From the NCBI GenBank assembly GCA_009380025.1, contig WHSP01000003.1, positions 1-64,000 of the forward strand: a DNA stretch of 64,000 nt. The letters run 5' to 3'. The position numbers and the translations under genes are program-made. The DNA comes from Gemmatimonas sp. GTDB taxonomy: Bacteria; Gemmatimonadota; Gemmatimonadetes; Longimicrobiales; Longimicrobiaceae. Of the stretch, positions 20,321 through 30,612 are shown in pieces (within the stretch, counting starts at the first letter, position 1; the number at the start of each line of letters is the position of its first letter). The notes below the pieces were generated by a model that had not been told where the DNA came from, did not search any database, and saw nothing but the letters and a program-made list of their open reading frames with translations.

Positions 20321-20992
20321 GTGCCGCTGCAACGAGCCGACTTGAAGGTCGCGCTGATCGCGGGTATGGGTGGCGCGGCGATGACCGGGCTCCTTCGGAC
20401 CGTGCGAACCGAGCTGATCCGGGGTGCTGACGTGGAGTCCGCGTACATGCCCCCCGGGAAGCCGGCAATCTACGTGCTTTGGCACGGCCGGCTTCTCCCC
20501 TGTGCTTTCCACTTCCGGGCGCATAAGCTTGCGACGCTGATCAGCCGCAACCGTGACGGTGACTACGTCACCCGGATGATCGAACGCTGGGGATACAAGG
20601 TGATCCGTGGGTCCAGCTCGCGCGGGGGGGCGGCCGCTCTCAAGACAATCACACAGGTGCTGGAGGCAGGAACCCCGGTAGCGCTCACGCCGGACGGGCC
20701 ACGAGGTCCGATGCAGCGGATGAAGGAGGGACCCCTCCACGCCGCGCGGCTGACCGGAGCCCCACTGGTCCCTGCGGCGGCGGGTGCGGTCCACGCCGCG
20801 TACTTCGGTAGATGGGATCGCTTCCTCGTGCCGACTCCATTCACCTGGGCCCCGGTCGCGCTCGATCAGCCGATCCACATTCCGCGAGATGCCGACGGAG
20901 AAGAGCTGGAACGCTATCGCAAGCTCGTCGAAGAGAGAATCAACGCGGTCACCCAGGCCGTCGACGAGGCCGCCCGTGCGCACCGCGGATAG
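20321..20992 (+). CDS. DUF374-family lysophospholipid acyltransferase-like protein
   Basis: IYVLWHGRLLPCAFHFRAHKLATLISRNRDGDYVTRMIERWGYKVIRGSSSRGGAAAL...VALTPDGPRGPMQRMKEG. Confidence 0.88.
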   Translation: MPLQRADLKVALIAGMGGAAMTGLLRTVRTELIRGADVESAYMPPGKPAIYVLWHGRLLPCAFHFRAHKLATLISRNRDGDYVTRMIERWGYKVIRGSSSRGGAAALKTITQVLEAGTPVALTPDGPRGPMQRMKEGPLHAARLTGAPLVPAAAGAVHAAYFGRWDRFLVPTPFTWAPVALDQPIHIPRDADGEELERYRKLVEERINAVTQAVDEAARAHRG

Positions 20993-22013
20993 GGTGCGAA
21001 CGTGGGTGCCCCGATGGTGGGCCGGCGAAGGAGGAGTTGCGGGGGACGCGTTGAGCCTTCTTCTCGCCCCCGCGGAGTTCGCATTCAGGGGGTCACTTGC
21101 TGTCCGGAACCGACTCTTTGACTGGGGAGTTCTAGGGAGCGAAGCGGCGCCGATCCCGGTCATCAGTGTCGGCAACATCGCCGTTGGAGGGACGGGCAAG
21201 ACGCCCATAGCGGCGTGGCTCGCTGGTCGACTTCAGGCGGGGGGCAGGAGCCCAGCGGTCGTGTCCAGGGGATACGGACGGGACGAGATCGCCGTTCATG
21301 AGGAGCTGAATCCCTCGGTTCCAGTGTTCGTCGCGGCACGGCGAGCGAGGGCGGTGGCCGCCGCCGCGCGGGCCGGATCGGACTGCGCTGTCCTGGACGA
21401 TGGCTTTCAACATCGCTCGCTTCGTCGAGATTTCGATATCGTGCTCATCGCCGCCGAGCACTGGGGAGCGCCCCAGCGCCTGCTTCCGCGTGGGCCGTGG
21501 CGAGAGTCTCTGGCATCTCTGCGGCGCGCTGATTTCGTCCTCGTAACGAGAAAGAGCGCTGATGCGGCGTGCGGGAACGTGGTCGCAGATCGGCTGGTGA
21601 GCCGGGGTCTCGCTGAACAAGTCGGGGTAGCCCACGTCGCCACGACGCAACTCGTTCCACTCGATTCGCCGAAGGCTCCAGCAGACCCGGGCGACTTCCT
21701 GCGTGGCCGTTCGATCCTGGTGGTCACTGCGATCGCGGATCCGGGCCCTCTCCTGGCGGAGGTTCGACGAGCCGGAGCCGAAGCGGAGTTTCTCGGCTAC
21801 CCGGACCACTACGAGTTCGCTCCGGCCGACGTCCGGCGAATCCGCGCTCGCGCCGCCGGTCGTCCCGTCGTCGTCACGCGAAAAGAGGCGGTGAAGCTTC
21901 GACGTCTATCCGACCTTCCTCCGGTGTATGTCCTCGACCAGGAGGTACGAATGGAGCGCGGTGAGCAAGAGCTCGAGGCCGCTCTGCGACGCGCCTTGGC
22001 GGCGCAAGAATGA
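20976..22013 (+). CDS. lpxK: Tetraacyldisaccharide 4'-kinase
   Basis: PIPVISVGNIAVGGTGKTPIAAWLAGRL, VVSRGYGRD, CAVLDDGFQHRSLRRDFDIVLI, LPRGPWRESL. Start GTG 20976 or 20994, within ORF 20784..22013. Confidence 0.93.
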   Translation: MRTADRVRTWVPRWWAGEGGVAGDALSLLLAPAEFAFRGSLAVRNRLFDWGVLGSEAAPIPVISVGNIAVGGTGKTPIAAWLAGRLQAGGRSPAVVSRGYGRDEIAVHEELNPSVPVFVAARRARAVAAAARAGSDCAVLDDGFQHRSLRRDFDIVLIAAEHWGAPQRLLPRGPWRESLASLRRADFVLVTRKSADAACGNVVADRLVSRGLAEQVGVAHVATTQLVPLDSPKAPADPGDFLRGRSILVVTAIADPGPLLAEVRRAGAEAEFLGYPDHYEFAPADVRRIRARAAGRPVVVTRKEAVKLRRLSDLPPVYVLDQEVRMERGEQELEAALRRALAAQE

Positions 22014-23578
22014 CTGACGAAGTCGACGTCCTCGTTCTGGGCAGCGGTATCGCGGGCCTCTTCTTCGCTCTGCACGCGTCGAGTTTCGGCCGCGTCGCCG
22101 TCGTGACGAAGAAGGAGCGACCGGAGTCGAACACGAACTACGCCCAGGGAGGCATTGCCGCTGCTCTAGCCCCGGACGACTCGCCCGAGCTCCACGCCCG
22201 CGACACCCACAACGCCGGCGCTGGCCTCTGCCACGGCGACGCGGTAACTGCGCTCGTGACCGAGGGCCCCCGTCGTGTGCGGGAGCTGATCGAGCTCGGT
22301 GCCACCTTCTCGGGCGGCGCTGATCTATCGTTGGGCAGGGAAGGGGGGCACTCGCGGCGGCGAATCGTTCACGCTGCGGATCTGACCGGCCGAGAGGTAG
22401 AGAGGGCCCTGCTGGACGCCGTGGCCGCCGAGCCCAACATCGAAATACACGAAAACCAGATGGCCGTGGACCTCCTCATTGGCGACGCTCGAGTGGAGGA
22501 GCCTCGCTGCGTCGGTGCCATGGTCCTCGCCGAGGACGGAAGTGGGCTGACAGAGGTCCGGTCGCGTGTGGTCATGATGGCCACCGGCGGATCCGGGCAG
22601 GTCTACGCCCACACGACGAATCCGCCGATCGCAACCGGCGATGGGCTCGCGATGGCGTATCGAGCCGGTGCCAAGATCGCGAACATGGAGTTCATCCAGT
22701 TCCATCCGACCGCTCTGTATCCGGCAGGGGATCGAGCGTTCCTGATCAGCGAAGCCGTTCGCGGCGAGGGCGCCGTCTTGTTGAAGCAGGACGGGACGCC
22801 CTTCATGGACCGATATCACCCTCTCGGCTCGCTCGCCCCCCGCGACGTGGTCGCCCTGGCGATCGACCGCGAGCTCAAGCAATCCGGTGACGATTTCGTC
22901 CTCCTCGACTGCTCGCCCATCGCCGAGCAGGAGATCCGGCGCCACTTCCCCAATATCCTGGCGGAGACTTCCGCCCGGGGCATCGACATGCTGAACGAAC
23001 CGATCCCCGTCGTGCCGGCGGCACACTACGCTTGCGGCGGAATTCTGACAGACACTCACGGTCGCACGTCACTGCCTGGACTCTGCGCGGTTGGAGAGGT
23101 CGCCTGCACGGGCGTTCACGGCGCCAACCGTCTCGCGTCCAATTCCCTCCTCGAGGCCCTGGTCTTCGCGGCCCGGACCGCGGCGCGCATCGGGCCGAAC
23201 CTTGCCGCTGCCCCGCACCGAAAGGGTACCCCCGTTCGTCGTGAGATCGGATTCGGTGGCCAGTGCGTCGACACCAGCCCCCAACGTGCTGAGCTACGCC
23301 GCTTGATGTGGGACCTTGTCGGCATCGTCCGAACCGACGGCCGCTTGCGAGAGGCTTCCCAGTCGCTTTCCGATCTCGCCTTGCGGGTTCGCGAGCTCAC
23401 CCGTGACGCTGAGCTCACGCCCGACCTGCTCGAGCTCCGAAACCTCATCCAGGCCGCTGCGATCATCGTCATCTCGTCCCAGGGACGGCTGGAGAGCCGT
23501 GGTCTCAATTTCAACCTGGATCATCCCTTCCGGAACAATGAACGGTTCCTCCGCGATACCGTGATCAGCTCGCGATGA
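22010..23578 (+). CDS. nadB: L-aspartate oxidase
   Basis: DVLVLGSGIAGLFFAL, NTNYAQGGIAAAL, FHPTALY, HYACGGILTDTHGRTSLPGLCAVGEVACTGVHGANRLASNSLLEALVF. Confidence 0.95.
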   Translation: MTDEVDVLVLGSGIAGLFFALHASSFGRVAVVTKKERPESNTNYAQGGIAAALAPDDSPELHARDTHNAGAGLCHGDAVTALVTEGPRRVRELIELGATFSGGADLSLGREGGHSRRRIVHAADLTGREVERALLDAVAAEPNIEIHENQMAVDLLIGDARVEEPRCVGAMVLAEDGSGLTEVRSRVVMMATGGSGQVYAHTTNPPIATGDGLAMAYRAGAKIANMEFIQFHPTALYPAGDRAFLISEAVRGEGAVLLKQDGTPFMDRYHPLGSLAPRDVVALAIDRELKQSGDDFVLLDCSPIAEQEIRRHFPNILAETSARGIDMLNEPIPVVPAAHYACGGILTDTHGRTSLPGLCAVGEVACTGVHGANRLASNSLLEALVFAARTAARIGPNLAAAPHRKGTPVRREIGFGGQCVDTSPQRAELRRLMWDLVGIVRTDGRLREASQSLSDLALRVRELTRDAELTPDLLELRNLIQAAAIIVISSQGRLESRGLNFNLDHPFRNNERFLRDTVISSR

Positions 23579-24048
23579 AGGTCACAATCGTGTGCGTCGG
23601 AAGACCGAGGAGAACCTTGGCAGAGGCGATCGAGACCTACGAGGGTCGAGTCGCACGGTACTTCGATTTCGAGACCGCCGAAGTGAAGGAATCGCCCGGG
23701 CGCGGCCGGGCGGCCGAGCAGGTGGTTCGTGACGAAGGGGAACGGCTACTTGCGCGCGTTCCGCCACAGCACGAGCTTATCGGATTACACCGTCCCGGTA
23801 AGGCGTGGAGCTCGGAGCAGCTCGCACGACACCTCGCTGAGGCCGCGCTGCGAAGTGCGGCTGGTGTGAGCTTTGTCATCGGTGGCGCCTATGGTCTCTC
23901 CGACGAGGTGTTGAACCGTGCCGGGCACTTGTTGTCCCTGTCCGCAATGACGCTACCCCACGAGATGGCTCGATTGGTGTTGGCCGAGCAGATCTATCGC
24001 GCCGGGTCGATCAACCGCGGCGAGCCGTATCACAAGGGGCTGGCCTGA
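23575..24048 (+). CDS. rlmH: 23S rRNA pseudouridine-1915 N3-methyltransferase RlmH
   Basis: SFVIGGAYGLSDEVLNRAGHLLSLSAMTLPHEMARLVLAEQIYRAGSINRGEPYHK. Confidence 0.94.
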   Translation: MKVTIVCVGRPRRTLAEAIETYEGRVARYFDFETAEVKESPGRGRAAEQVVRDEGERLLARVPPQHELIGLHRPGKAWSSEQLARHLAEAALRSAAGVSFVIGGAYGLSDEVLNRAGHLLSLSAMTLPHEMARLVLAEQIYRAGSINRGEPYHKGLA

Positions 24049-24193
24049 TGATGTGTCTACGAGGCGCACTGGGATCGCCCGCAGAGGGTGGCGGGGGGAG
24101 CTGCCGGCGTCGCGATCGTTGCGGGCCCGGATCCGTATTCCTGCCGTGGCGCGCACCTGAGGTGGCGAGTCGTGGTGGTTACCAGGTCCACCG

Positions 24194-25897
24194 GTGAGTA
24201 CGTCGCCATGCGAACCAGGCCCGTGTGCTCTGCGGAGCGCCGCTGCTTCGATCGAGCGTGGAGCGGGTGAGGCATTGCAACGGCCGCTGGTGAAGCCTCT
24301 CGTTCGGCAGCAGTCCTTTGGTGGCTCTCCCCTCGTCCGTGCCTATCTCGCCGGCGAACCAAACGCCCTATCCTTCTACGCCGGCCCTCCCTACGAGCTG
24401 GCGACCTTCCGCAGAAAGCTGGGCGAGCTCAATCGACGCTTCGGACCGAAGGAGCGTGAGCTGGCGGCTTCCGCACTCAAGCCGGCTTCGTCAAGCGGAA
24501 AGGAACGCCTCGCGCGATTCGTGACCGAGGGTGGCGCGATGGTCACCACTGGCCAGCAGGCCGGCTTCCTTACCGGGCCGCTCTACACGATCCACAAGGC
24601 TGCATCCGCCGTCGCCCTGGCGGAGCACCTCGAACACAAGCTGGGCATCCTGGTCCTTCCCGTTTTCTGGGTAGCCAGCGAGGACCACGACTGGGGCGAA
24701 GTGAACAGCACCGTTCTCCTCGACCATCGTGGCCGCCTCAGGCGAGTCGAGCTCGAGAGCACTGACCCGCGCCCTCTGCCGATGAGCGACCGCGCCATCG
24801 AAGGGGATCTGGACGAGCTCTTGCCTCATATTGCTCAAACAGTTGGTGCAACCAGATATAACAGCGACTATATCGAGCGGATTCTAGACCTCTATCGGAC
24901 TCCCGGAGCTTCGGTCGCGGGCGCATTCGGAGAGGCGATCGAGCTCCTGTTCAGCGGGACGGACCTGATGTTGGCGGATGCGACTGATCCGGCGATCAAG
25001 AGTGCTTCGCTGGACGTCCTGAAGGGAGCGATGGTCGATGCCGAGGAGCATGAAGGCCGGCTCGAGCGACGCACGAAGGAACTGGAGAAATCGGGATACG
25101 GGCCGCAGGTGAAGGTGCTCGGCGACGGCACGAACGTGTTCTACAGGATGGACTCCGGAAGGCACCGTCTCTACCGACAGGGGTCGGACTTCGTGGTTCG
25201 GGAGCGGCGAGAGACGCTGGCGAGGGAAGATCTCCTGACGAAGCTGGCCGCCGAGCCGGAGCTATTCAGCCCAAATGTTCTTCTTCGGCCGGTCGTCGAG
25301 AGTGCGGCTTTCCCGACGCTCGCCTACGTTGGGGGACCCTCCGAGATCGCATACCTCGCCCAGGCTTCGACGCTCTTTGAAGCATACGGGATGCTACCAC
25401 CAGTGGCGGTGCCTCGCTTTTCGGCGCTCGTCATCGAGCCGGGTGTGGAACGTCTTCTGGACGACCTCGAGGTGACGATCGACGAGATCCGTAGACCGCG
25501 CGACGAACTGGTGGAACAGCTCGCACAACGGGAGGTTCCGAAGCCGTTGGGCGGGGCATTACGGCTACTGCGAGAGAATCTGGCAGCGGACTTCGAACGC
25601 CTGATCGAGGAGGCTCGGGAGCTGGATCCGACACTCGACGGAGCGCTCGGATCGATCCGGAACTCGGAACTCGCCTGGGCGGGACGCGCAGAGCGCAAGA
25701 TCGTCAGGGCAATCAAGCGGAGCGAGCGGATATCGCTCGATCAACTGGACCGGTTGTTGAACTCGCTCTGGCCCAACGGCCGCGCCCAGGAGCGAGTGCT
25801 GAACATTCTACCCTACCTCGGCCGCTACGGCCGTCACTTCTTGCGGGAGCTCGAACGCTCGATCCGGGATCACTGGCGCCTGCCAGACGGATCTTGA
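24194..25897 (+). CDS. bshC: Bacillithiol biosynthesis cysteine-adding enzyme BshC
   Basis: MVTTGQQAGFLTGPLYTIHKAASAVALAEHLEHKLGILVLPVFWVASEDHDWGEVNSTVLLD; FPTLAYVGGPSEIAYLAQ. N-terminal start uncertain (may lie near 24275). Confidence 0.92.
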   Translation: MSTSPCEPGPCALRSAAASIERGAGEALQRPLVKPLVRQQSFGGSPLVRAYLAGEPNALSFYAGPPYELATFRRKLGELNRRFGPKERELAASALKPASSSGKERLARFVTEGGAMVTTGQQAGFLTGPLYTIHKAASAVALAEHLEHKLGILVLPVFWVASEDHDWGEVNSTVLLDHRGRLRRVELESTDPRPLPMSDRAIEGDLDELLPHIAQTVGATRYNSDYIERILDLYRTPGASVAGAFGEAIELLFSGTDLMLADATDPAIKSASLDVLKGAMVDAEEHEGRLERRTKELEKSGYGPQVKVLGDGTNVFYRMDSGRHRLYRQGSDFVVRERRETLAREDLLTKLAAEPELFSPNVLLRPVVESAAFPTLAYVGGPSEIAYLAQASTLFEAYGMLPPVAVPRFSALVIEPGVERLLDDLEVTIDEIRRPRDELVEQLAQREVPKPLGGALRLLRENLAADFERLIEEARELDPTLDGALGSIRNSELAWAGRAERKIVRAIKRSERISLDQLDRLLNSLWPNGRAQERVLNILPYLGRYGRHFLRELERSIRDHWRLPDGS

Positions 25898-25922
25898 GGC
25901 TCCGGCCCGCCACCGGCGTGGG

Positions 25923-27596
25923 GTGTTCTCAGCACGGACATCCACGCCTATGACGATCACTTCCGAGGAGACCACGAAGGACGGAAATCGAGGCGGGGAG
26001 GGGAAGAGCTCTTCCTCCCTCGTAGCAGCTGGCATCCTACTGAGTCGGCTGTCGGGTCTGGTTCGTGAAGGGGTCTTCTCCAACTATTTCGGGACGTCTC
26101 TGTATGCCGACGTCTTCCGCGCCGCGGTGCGGATGCCGAACTCCCTCCAGAACCTTCTCGGCGAAGGAACTCTCAGCGCGTCCTTCATCCCCGTCTATTC
26201 GGAGCTCCTGGAACAGGGCCGGGAAGAGGAGGCAGGAAAGACGGCCGGCGCGATTCTCGGGCTCCTGACGGCCGCTGCCGCGGCGCTTGCCTTGATCGGC
26301 ATCGCCCTCGCGCCGGTGCTCGTCAGGATACTCTCCCCCGGTTTCGAGGGGGAGCGGAGAACCCTGGCCATCGAAGCGGTCCGCATCATCTTCCCGATGA
26401 CCGGGTTTCTGGTTCTCGCGGCCTGGGCACTGGGAGTCTTGAACAGTCATCGGAAGTTTTTCCTGCCTTACGTCGCGCCCGTACTGTGGAACGGGGCGAT
26501 GATCGCGACCCTCTTCCTCCTGGGTGGCGAGCTGTCGCTGAATCGGCTGGTCATCGCCCTGTGTTGGGGCGCCCTCGTCGGAGGGATACTCCAGTTTGCG
26601 ATTCAGCTGCCGTCCGTGCTGCGCCTCGAGCGTCGATTGCGTCCATCGTTCAACCTGGGGCTGCCGCCGGTTCGCGAGGCGGTGCAGAATGCCGGGCCGG
26701 CGATTGTGGGGCGTGGTGTCGTCCAACTGAGCGGCTACCTCGATCTCATCCTCGCAAGTCTCCTCGCAGCCGGAGCCGTCGCGACGATCGGGTACGCCCA
26801 GACGCTCTACATGCTGCCCGTCAGCCTCTTCGGCATGTCCGTCGCCGCGGCTGAGTTGCCGGAGCTGTCGCGCCAGCGATCGGGCAGCACCGAGGAGCTG
26901 CGCGCCCGAACCGTCGCGGGGCTGGAACGAATCGCATTCTACGTGGTTCCGTCTCTCGTCGCCTTCGTGGCCCTCGGCGACGTGATCGTCGCCGCCCTCT
27001 ATCAGCGCGGCGAGTTCGAACGAACCGATACGCTGCTCGTCTACTTTACGCTCCTCGGGTTCTCGATCGGACTGATCGCCTCGACTGCCACCCGGCTATT
27101 CTCTTCGACGTTCTTCGCGCTCCGCGACACCCGAACACCCGCGCGATTCGCCATCCTTCGGGTGATCATCGCTGGGACGCTCGGCTTCGTTCTGATGGTT
27201 CAGTTCGAGTCGCTCGAGTTGTTGGGCGTGGGCCCGGGCGTCTTCGGAAACATCACGCTTGAAGGGCGATCGCTTGGAGCAGTAGGGCTGGCGACGGGCT
27301 CGGGCATCGCCGCCTGGGTCGAGTGGACGATGCTTCGCCGGCGCCTGCGACAGCGAATCGGCCCCGTCGGCGCCCGACTCCCAAAGGTGGCGCGTATGTT
27401 CGCCGCCGGGCTCGCCGCAGCGTGCGCAGGGTGGGGGATCCGGCTGCTGGTTGAAGGCCTGTCGCCCATACTTCAGGCCGCATTCATCTTGACCGCGTTT
27501 GGTGTGGTCTATTTCGCCGTCGCGGCTCTGCTGGGGCTCGCCGAAGCCAGGACGCTGATGTCCCGCGTCGCAGCGATGGCCAGGCGCAAAACGTGA
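25923..27596 (+). CDS. murJ: Lipid II flippase MurJ (MviN)
   Basis: Multi-TM protein; ILLSRLSGLVREGVFSNYFGTSLYADVFRAAVRMPNSLQNLLGEGTLSASFIPVYSELL. Confidence 0.94.
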   Translation: MFSARTSTPMTITSEETTKDGNRGGEGKSSSSLVAAGILLSRLSGLVREGVFSNYFGTSLYADVFRAAVRMPNSLQNLLGEGTLSASFIPVYSELLEQGREEEAGKTAGAILGLLTAAAAALALIGIALAPVLVRILSPGFEGERRTLAIEAVRIIFPMTGFLVLAAWALGVLNSHRKFFLPYVAPVLWNGAMIATLFLLGGELSLNRLVIALCWGALVGGILQFAIQLPSVLRLERRLRPSFNLGLPPVREAVQNAGPAIVGRGVVQLSGYLDLILASLLAAGAVATIGYAQTLYMLPVSLFGMSVAAAELPELSRQRSGSTEELRARTVAGLERIAFYVVPSLVAFVALGDVIVAALYQRGEFERTDTLLVYFTLLGFSIGLIASTATRLFSSTFFALRDTRTPARFAILRVIIAGTLGFVLMVQFESLELLGVGPGVFGNITLEGRSLGAVGLATGSGIAAWVEWTMLRRRLRQRIGPVGARLPKVARMFAAGLAAACAGWGIRLLVEGLSPILQAAFILTAFGVVYFAVAALLGLAEARTLMSRVAAMARRKT

Positions 27597-27636
27597 GACA
27601 ACGAAGTCGCTGCGGGGTACCAAGAACGAGAAAGTC

Positions 27637-29514
27637 GTGCGATCCACCAGCCTGCGGTCTCCCTCTGGAATGAGTCAGGACGTAGCTTTCGTCGGAAAAC
27701 TGAAGCACCTGCCGAGCGGGCCCGGCGTCTATCTGATGAAGGCGCCCGACGGGGAAGTGCTGTACGTAGGGAAGGCAAAATCGCTCCGGTCCCGCGTCCG
27801 TTCCTATTTCGGAGCCGGGGTCACCGAATCGGTGAAGACCCAGGAGCTGGTTCGCAGGATTGCCGATGTCGACACGATCGTGGTCGGCTCGGAAGCGGAA
27901 GCGCTGATCCTCGAGAACAACCTCATCAAGGAATATCGTCCGCGTTTCAATATCAATCTGCGGGACGACAAGACGTATCCGTACGTCAAAGTGACGGTGA
28001 GGGAGCCCTTTCCGCGGGTGTTCGTCACTCGGCGGCTGATCCGGGACGGTTCCAGGTACTTCGGCCCGTACACAAACGTCGGCCGGATGCGTCACCTCCT
28101 GGAAGTAGTCAAGCGCTTGTACACCGTCCGGTCCTGCCACTATCGACTCCCGACCGAAGCACCGCCGAGGCCTTGTCTGGACTACCACATCGGCCGGTGC
28201 AAGGCGCCGTGTGTGGGGCTCCAGAGCGAAGAGGACTATCGTGCGATGATCGACGAAGTGGTCGACATTCTGGGCGGACACACAAAGCGCGCCGCCCGTC
28301 GGATCCGCCAGGAGATGGAGGAGGCCGCCCGCGAGATGCGCTTCGAGCGTGCGGCCGAGCTTCGCGACGCACTGGCTCACCTGGAGCGGCTGGAGGCACA
28401 GCAGAAGATCGTCGACATCTCAGGATCGGACCGTGACGTCATCGGACTGGCCCGCGACGGAAACGAGGCATGTGGCGTTGTGCTACGGATTCGGGAAGGG
28501 AAGCTCCTCGCGCGCGAGGCCGTGAACCTCGTCAACCTCGACGGCGAAGCTGACGATGCGGTGATGGGCACCTTTGCGACACGCTTCTATACCAGTCGCT
28601 CCCAGGACGAGACGATCGATGTGCCGCCTGAGGTCCTCTTTCCGATCGACTTCGAAGACCGACCGGTGCTCGAAGCATGGCTGCGCGATAAGGTAGGCCG
28701 CTCGGTCCGAACCCACGTACCTCGCCGGGGAGAGAAGGTTCGCCTCGTCGAGCTCGCCGCCCAGAATTCGAGACATGTGTTGGAAGAGCGCAAGCTTCTC
28801 GGCGACGGCTCGTCCGCACGTGCGCCCGACGCCCTGTACGAGTTGCAAGAGCTTCTCGAACTGCCGAACGTCCCGAGGACGATTGCGTGCTTCGACGTCT
28901 CGCACACGCAGGGAAGTGAGACCGTAGCATCCGCGGTCTTCGTTACCAACGGAGCACCCGACCGGGCAGAGTATCGGCGCTTCCGAATCCGCGGAGAATG
29001 GGGGAACGATGATTATCGGTCTCTCGAAGAAGCCCTTCTGCGCTATCTGCGACGACGCCTCGAGGAGGATCGTGGTCTGCCCGACCTGCTCGTGATCGAT
29101 GGCGGGAAAGGCCAGCTGGGGGCGGCGCGCGCAGCGCTGGAGGCCCTCGACCTGTCGCAGCAGCCGGTCATCAGCCTCGCCAAACGCGAGGAGGAAGTGT
29201 TCGTGCCCGGGCGACCGGATCCGATTCGTCTGCCCAGGCGCTCGGCGGCGTTGAGGCTGCTCCAGCGGGCCAGAAATGAAGCGCACCGCTTCGCGATTAC
29301 GTACAATCGAAAGCTGCGAACGCGACGCACGGTCACGTCGGGGCTGGCCGAGATCGCCGGGGTCGGCCCCGCGCGGCAAAGGGCCCTCCTCGCGCGGTTT
29401 GGCTCCGTTCGGGCCATCGGGAAGGCAAGCGCCGAGGAGATCTCCGGTGTACCTGGCATCGGCCCCGCTCTTGCGCAAACCATCTTGGAACACGTCAATC
29501 AAAACCAGGGCTGA
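27637..29514 (+). CDS. uvrC: UvrABC system protein C
   Basis: LPSGPGVYLMKAPDGEVLYVGKAKSLRSRVRSYF (GIY-YIG), UVR motif, RNase-H-like FDVSHTQGSETVAS, C-terminal HhH. Confidence 0.95.
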   Translation: MRSTSLRSPSGMSQDVAFVGKLKHLPSGPGVYLMKAPDGEVLYVGKAKSLRSRVRSYFGAGVTESVKTQELVRRIADVDTIVVGSEAEALILENNLIKEYRPRFNINLRDDKTYPYVKVTVREPFPRVFVTRRLIRDGSRYFGPYTNVGRMRHLLEVVKRLYTVRSCHYRLPTEAPPRPCLDYHIGRCKAPCVGLQSEEDYRAMIDEVVDILGGHTKRAARRIRQEMEEAAREMRFERAAELRDALAHLERLEAQQKIVDISGSDRDVIGLARDGNEACGVVLRIREGKLLAREAVNLVNLDGEADDAVMGTFATRFYTSRSQDETIDVPPEVLFPIDFEDRPVLEAWLRDKVGRSVRTHVPRRGEKVRLVELAAQNSRHVLEERKLLGDGSSARAPDALYELQELLELPNVPRTIACFDVSHTQGSETVASAVFVTNGAPDRAEYRRFRIRGEWGNDDYRSLEEALLRYLRRRLEEDRGLPDLLVIDGGKGQLGAARAALEALDLSQQPVISLAKREEEVFVPGRPDPIRLPRRSAALRLLQRARNEAHRFAITYNRKLRTRRTVTSGLAEIAGVGPARQRALLARFGSVRAIGKASAEEISGVPGIGPALAQTILEHVNQNQG

Positions 29515-29533
29515 TCGGAACGATACCCCAAGG

Positions 29534-30580
29534 ATGAAGATCGCCGTCCTGCTTGGAGGAACGACCGTCGAAAGGGAAGTATCGCTCGCCAGCGGCCTCG
29601 CAGTGACCCAGGCCCTACGCGAGAAGGGACATACTGTGCGAGTGATCGACACGGCCCGTGGATTCGTCCCTCCGGACGAGGAACGGGAACTTCTCCCCGA
29701 AGGGGTCCACAGCGCGCCGCCGGACGACCTCGAATCGGCGCTCTCGCCGTCCGACATCCCGAGAATTCCCCAGCTCCGAGAAGCCGACCTCGCTTTCCTC
29801 GCATTACACGGCGGGATCGGGGAAGACGGACGACTCCAGGTGCTCCTCGAGCTGAGTGGAATCCCGTACACGGGCAGCGGGCCACTGGGATCGGGCATCG
29901 CAATGGACAAGGACGTTTCCAAGCGGCTGCTCCGCGATGCAGAGATCCCGATTCTGCCGTGGCGCGTGGCGCGTGCGCCCGATCTGTCCTATGACCGAGA
30001 TACGATCGAACAGGTGATCGGCTTTCCTTGTATCGTGAAGCCGTCTCGACAGGGATCGAGCGTGGGAGTCATCGTCGTCAGCGGTATCGGGGAGCTTCAC
30101 GATGCGGTCGGGGAGGCCTCGAGATTCGATTCCGAGGTGATGATCGAGCGCTACGCCCGTGGCCGCGAACTGACGATCAGCATCGTGGGCGACGAGCCGC
30201 TCCCACCCATCGAGATTCGCCCTAAGACGGGACTCTACGACTACGAGGCAAAGTATACGGCCGGGATGACCGAATACGTTTGCCCCGCACCCCTCGAAGG
30301 CGAGCTGACCACGCGGGCCCAGCGCTTCGCGTTCCGCGCCTTTCGGGTACTCAAGTTGTCCGGGTACGCGAGAATCGACTTCATCCTCGCCGAGGATAGG
30401 CTCTACTGTCTGGAAGCCAACACCCTGCCAGGCATGACCGCCACTAGCCTCTTACCCAAGGCGGCGGCTGCCGTCGGCGTTTCGTTCCCGGACCTTTGCG
30501 AGCGCATCGTGATGATCTCGCTCCAGGATAGCCCGTCCCCCGGTGAGCCGAGGAACCGGTCCGGGGGGCTGGGGTTCTAA
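29534..30580 (+). CDS. ddl: D-alanine--D-alanine ligase
   Basis: KIAVLLGGTTVEREVSLASG, FLALHGGIGEDGRLQVLLELSGIPYTGSGPLGSGIAMDK, CLEANTLPGMTATSLLPKAA. Confidence 0.94.
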   Translation: MKIAVLLGGTTVEREVSLASGLAVTQALREKGHTVRVIDTARGFVPPDEERELLPEGVHSAPPDDLESALSPSDIPRIPQLREADLAFLALHGGIGEDGRLQVLLELSGIPYTGSGPLGSGIAMDKDVSKRLLRDAEIPILPWRVARAPDLSYDRDTIEQVIGFPCIVKPSRQGSSVGVIVVSGIGELHDAVGEASRFDSEVMIERYARGRELTISIVGDEPLPPIEIRPKTGLYDYEAKYTAGMTEYVCPAPLEGELTTRAQRFAFRAFRVLKLSGYARIDFILAEDRLYCLEANTLPGMTATSLLPKAAAAVGVSFPDLCERIVMISLQDSPSPGEPRNRSGGLGF

Positions 30581-30612
30581 GGTACAAACCCCAAAGGCGA
30601 GCTCCATCGAGA

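Noticed and set aside
28483-29922. Minus-strand 479-aa ORF opposite uvrC/ddl
   Set aside because: Antisense shadow of two well-supported genes.
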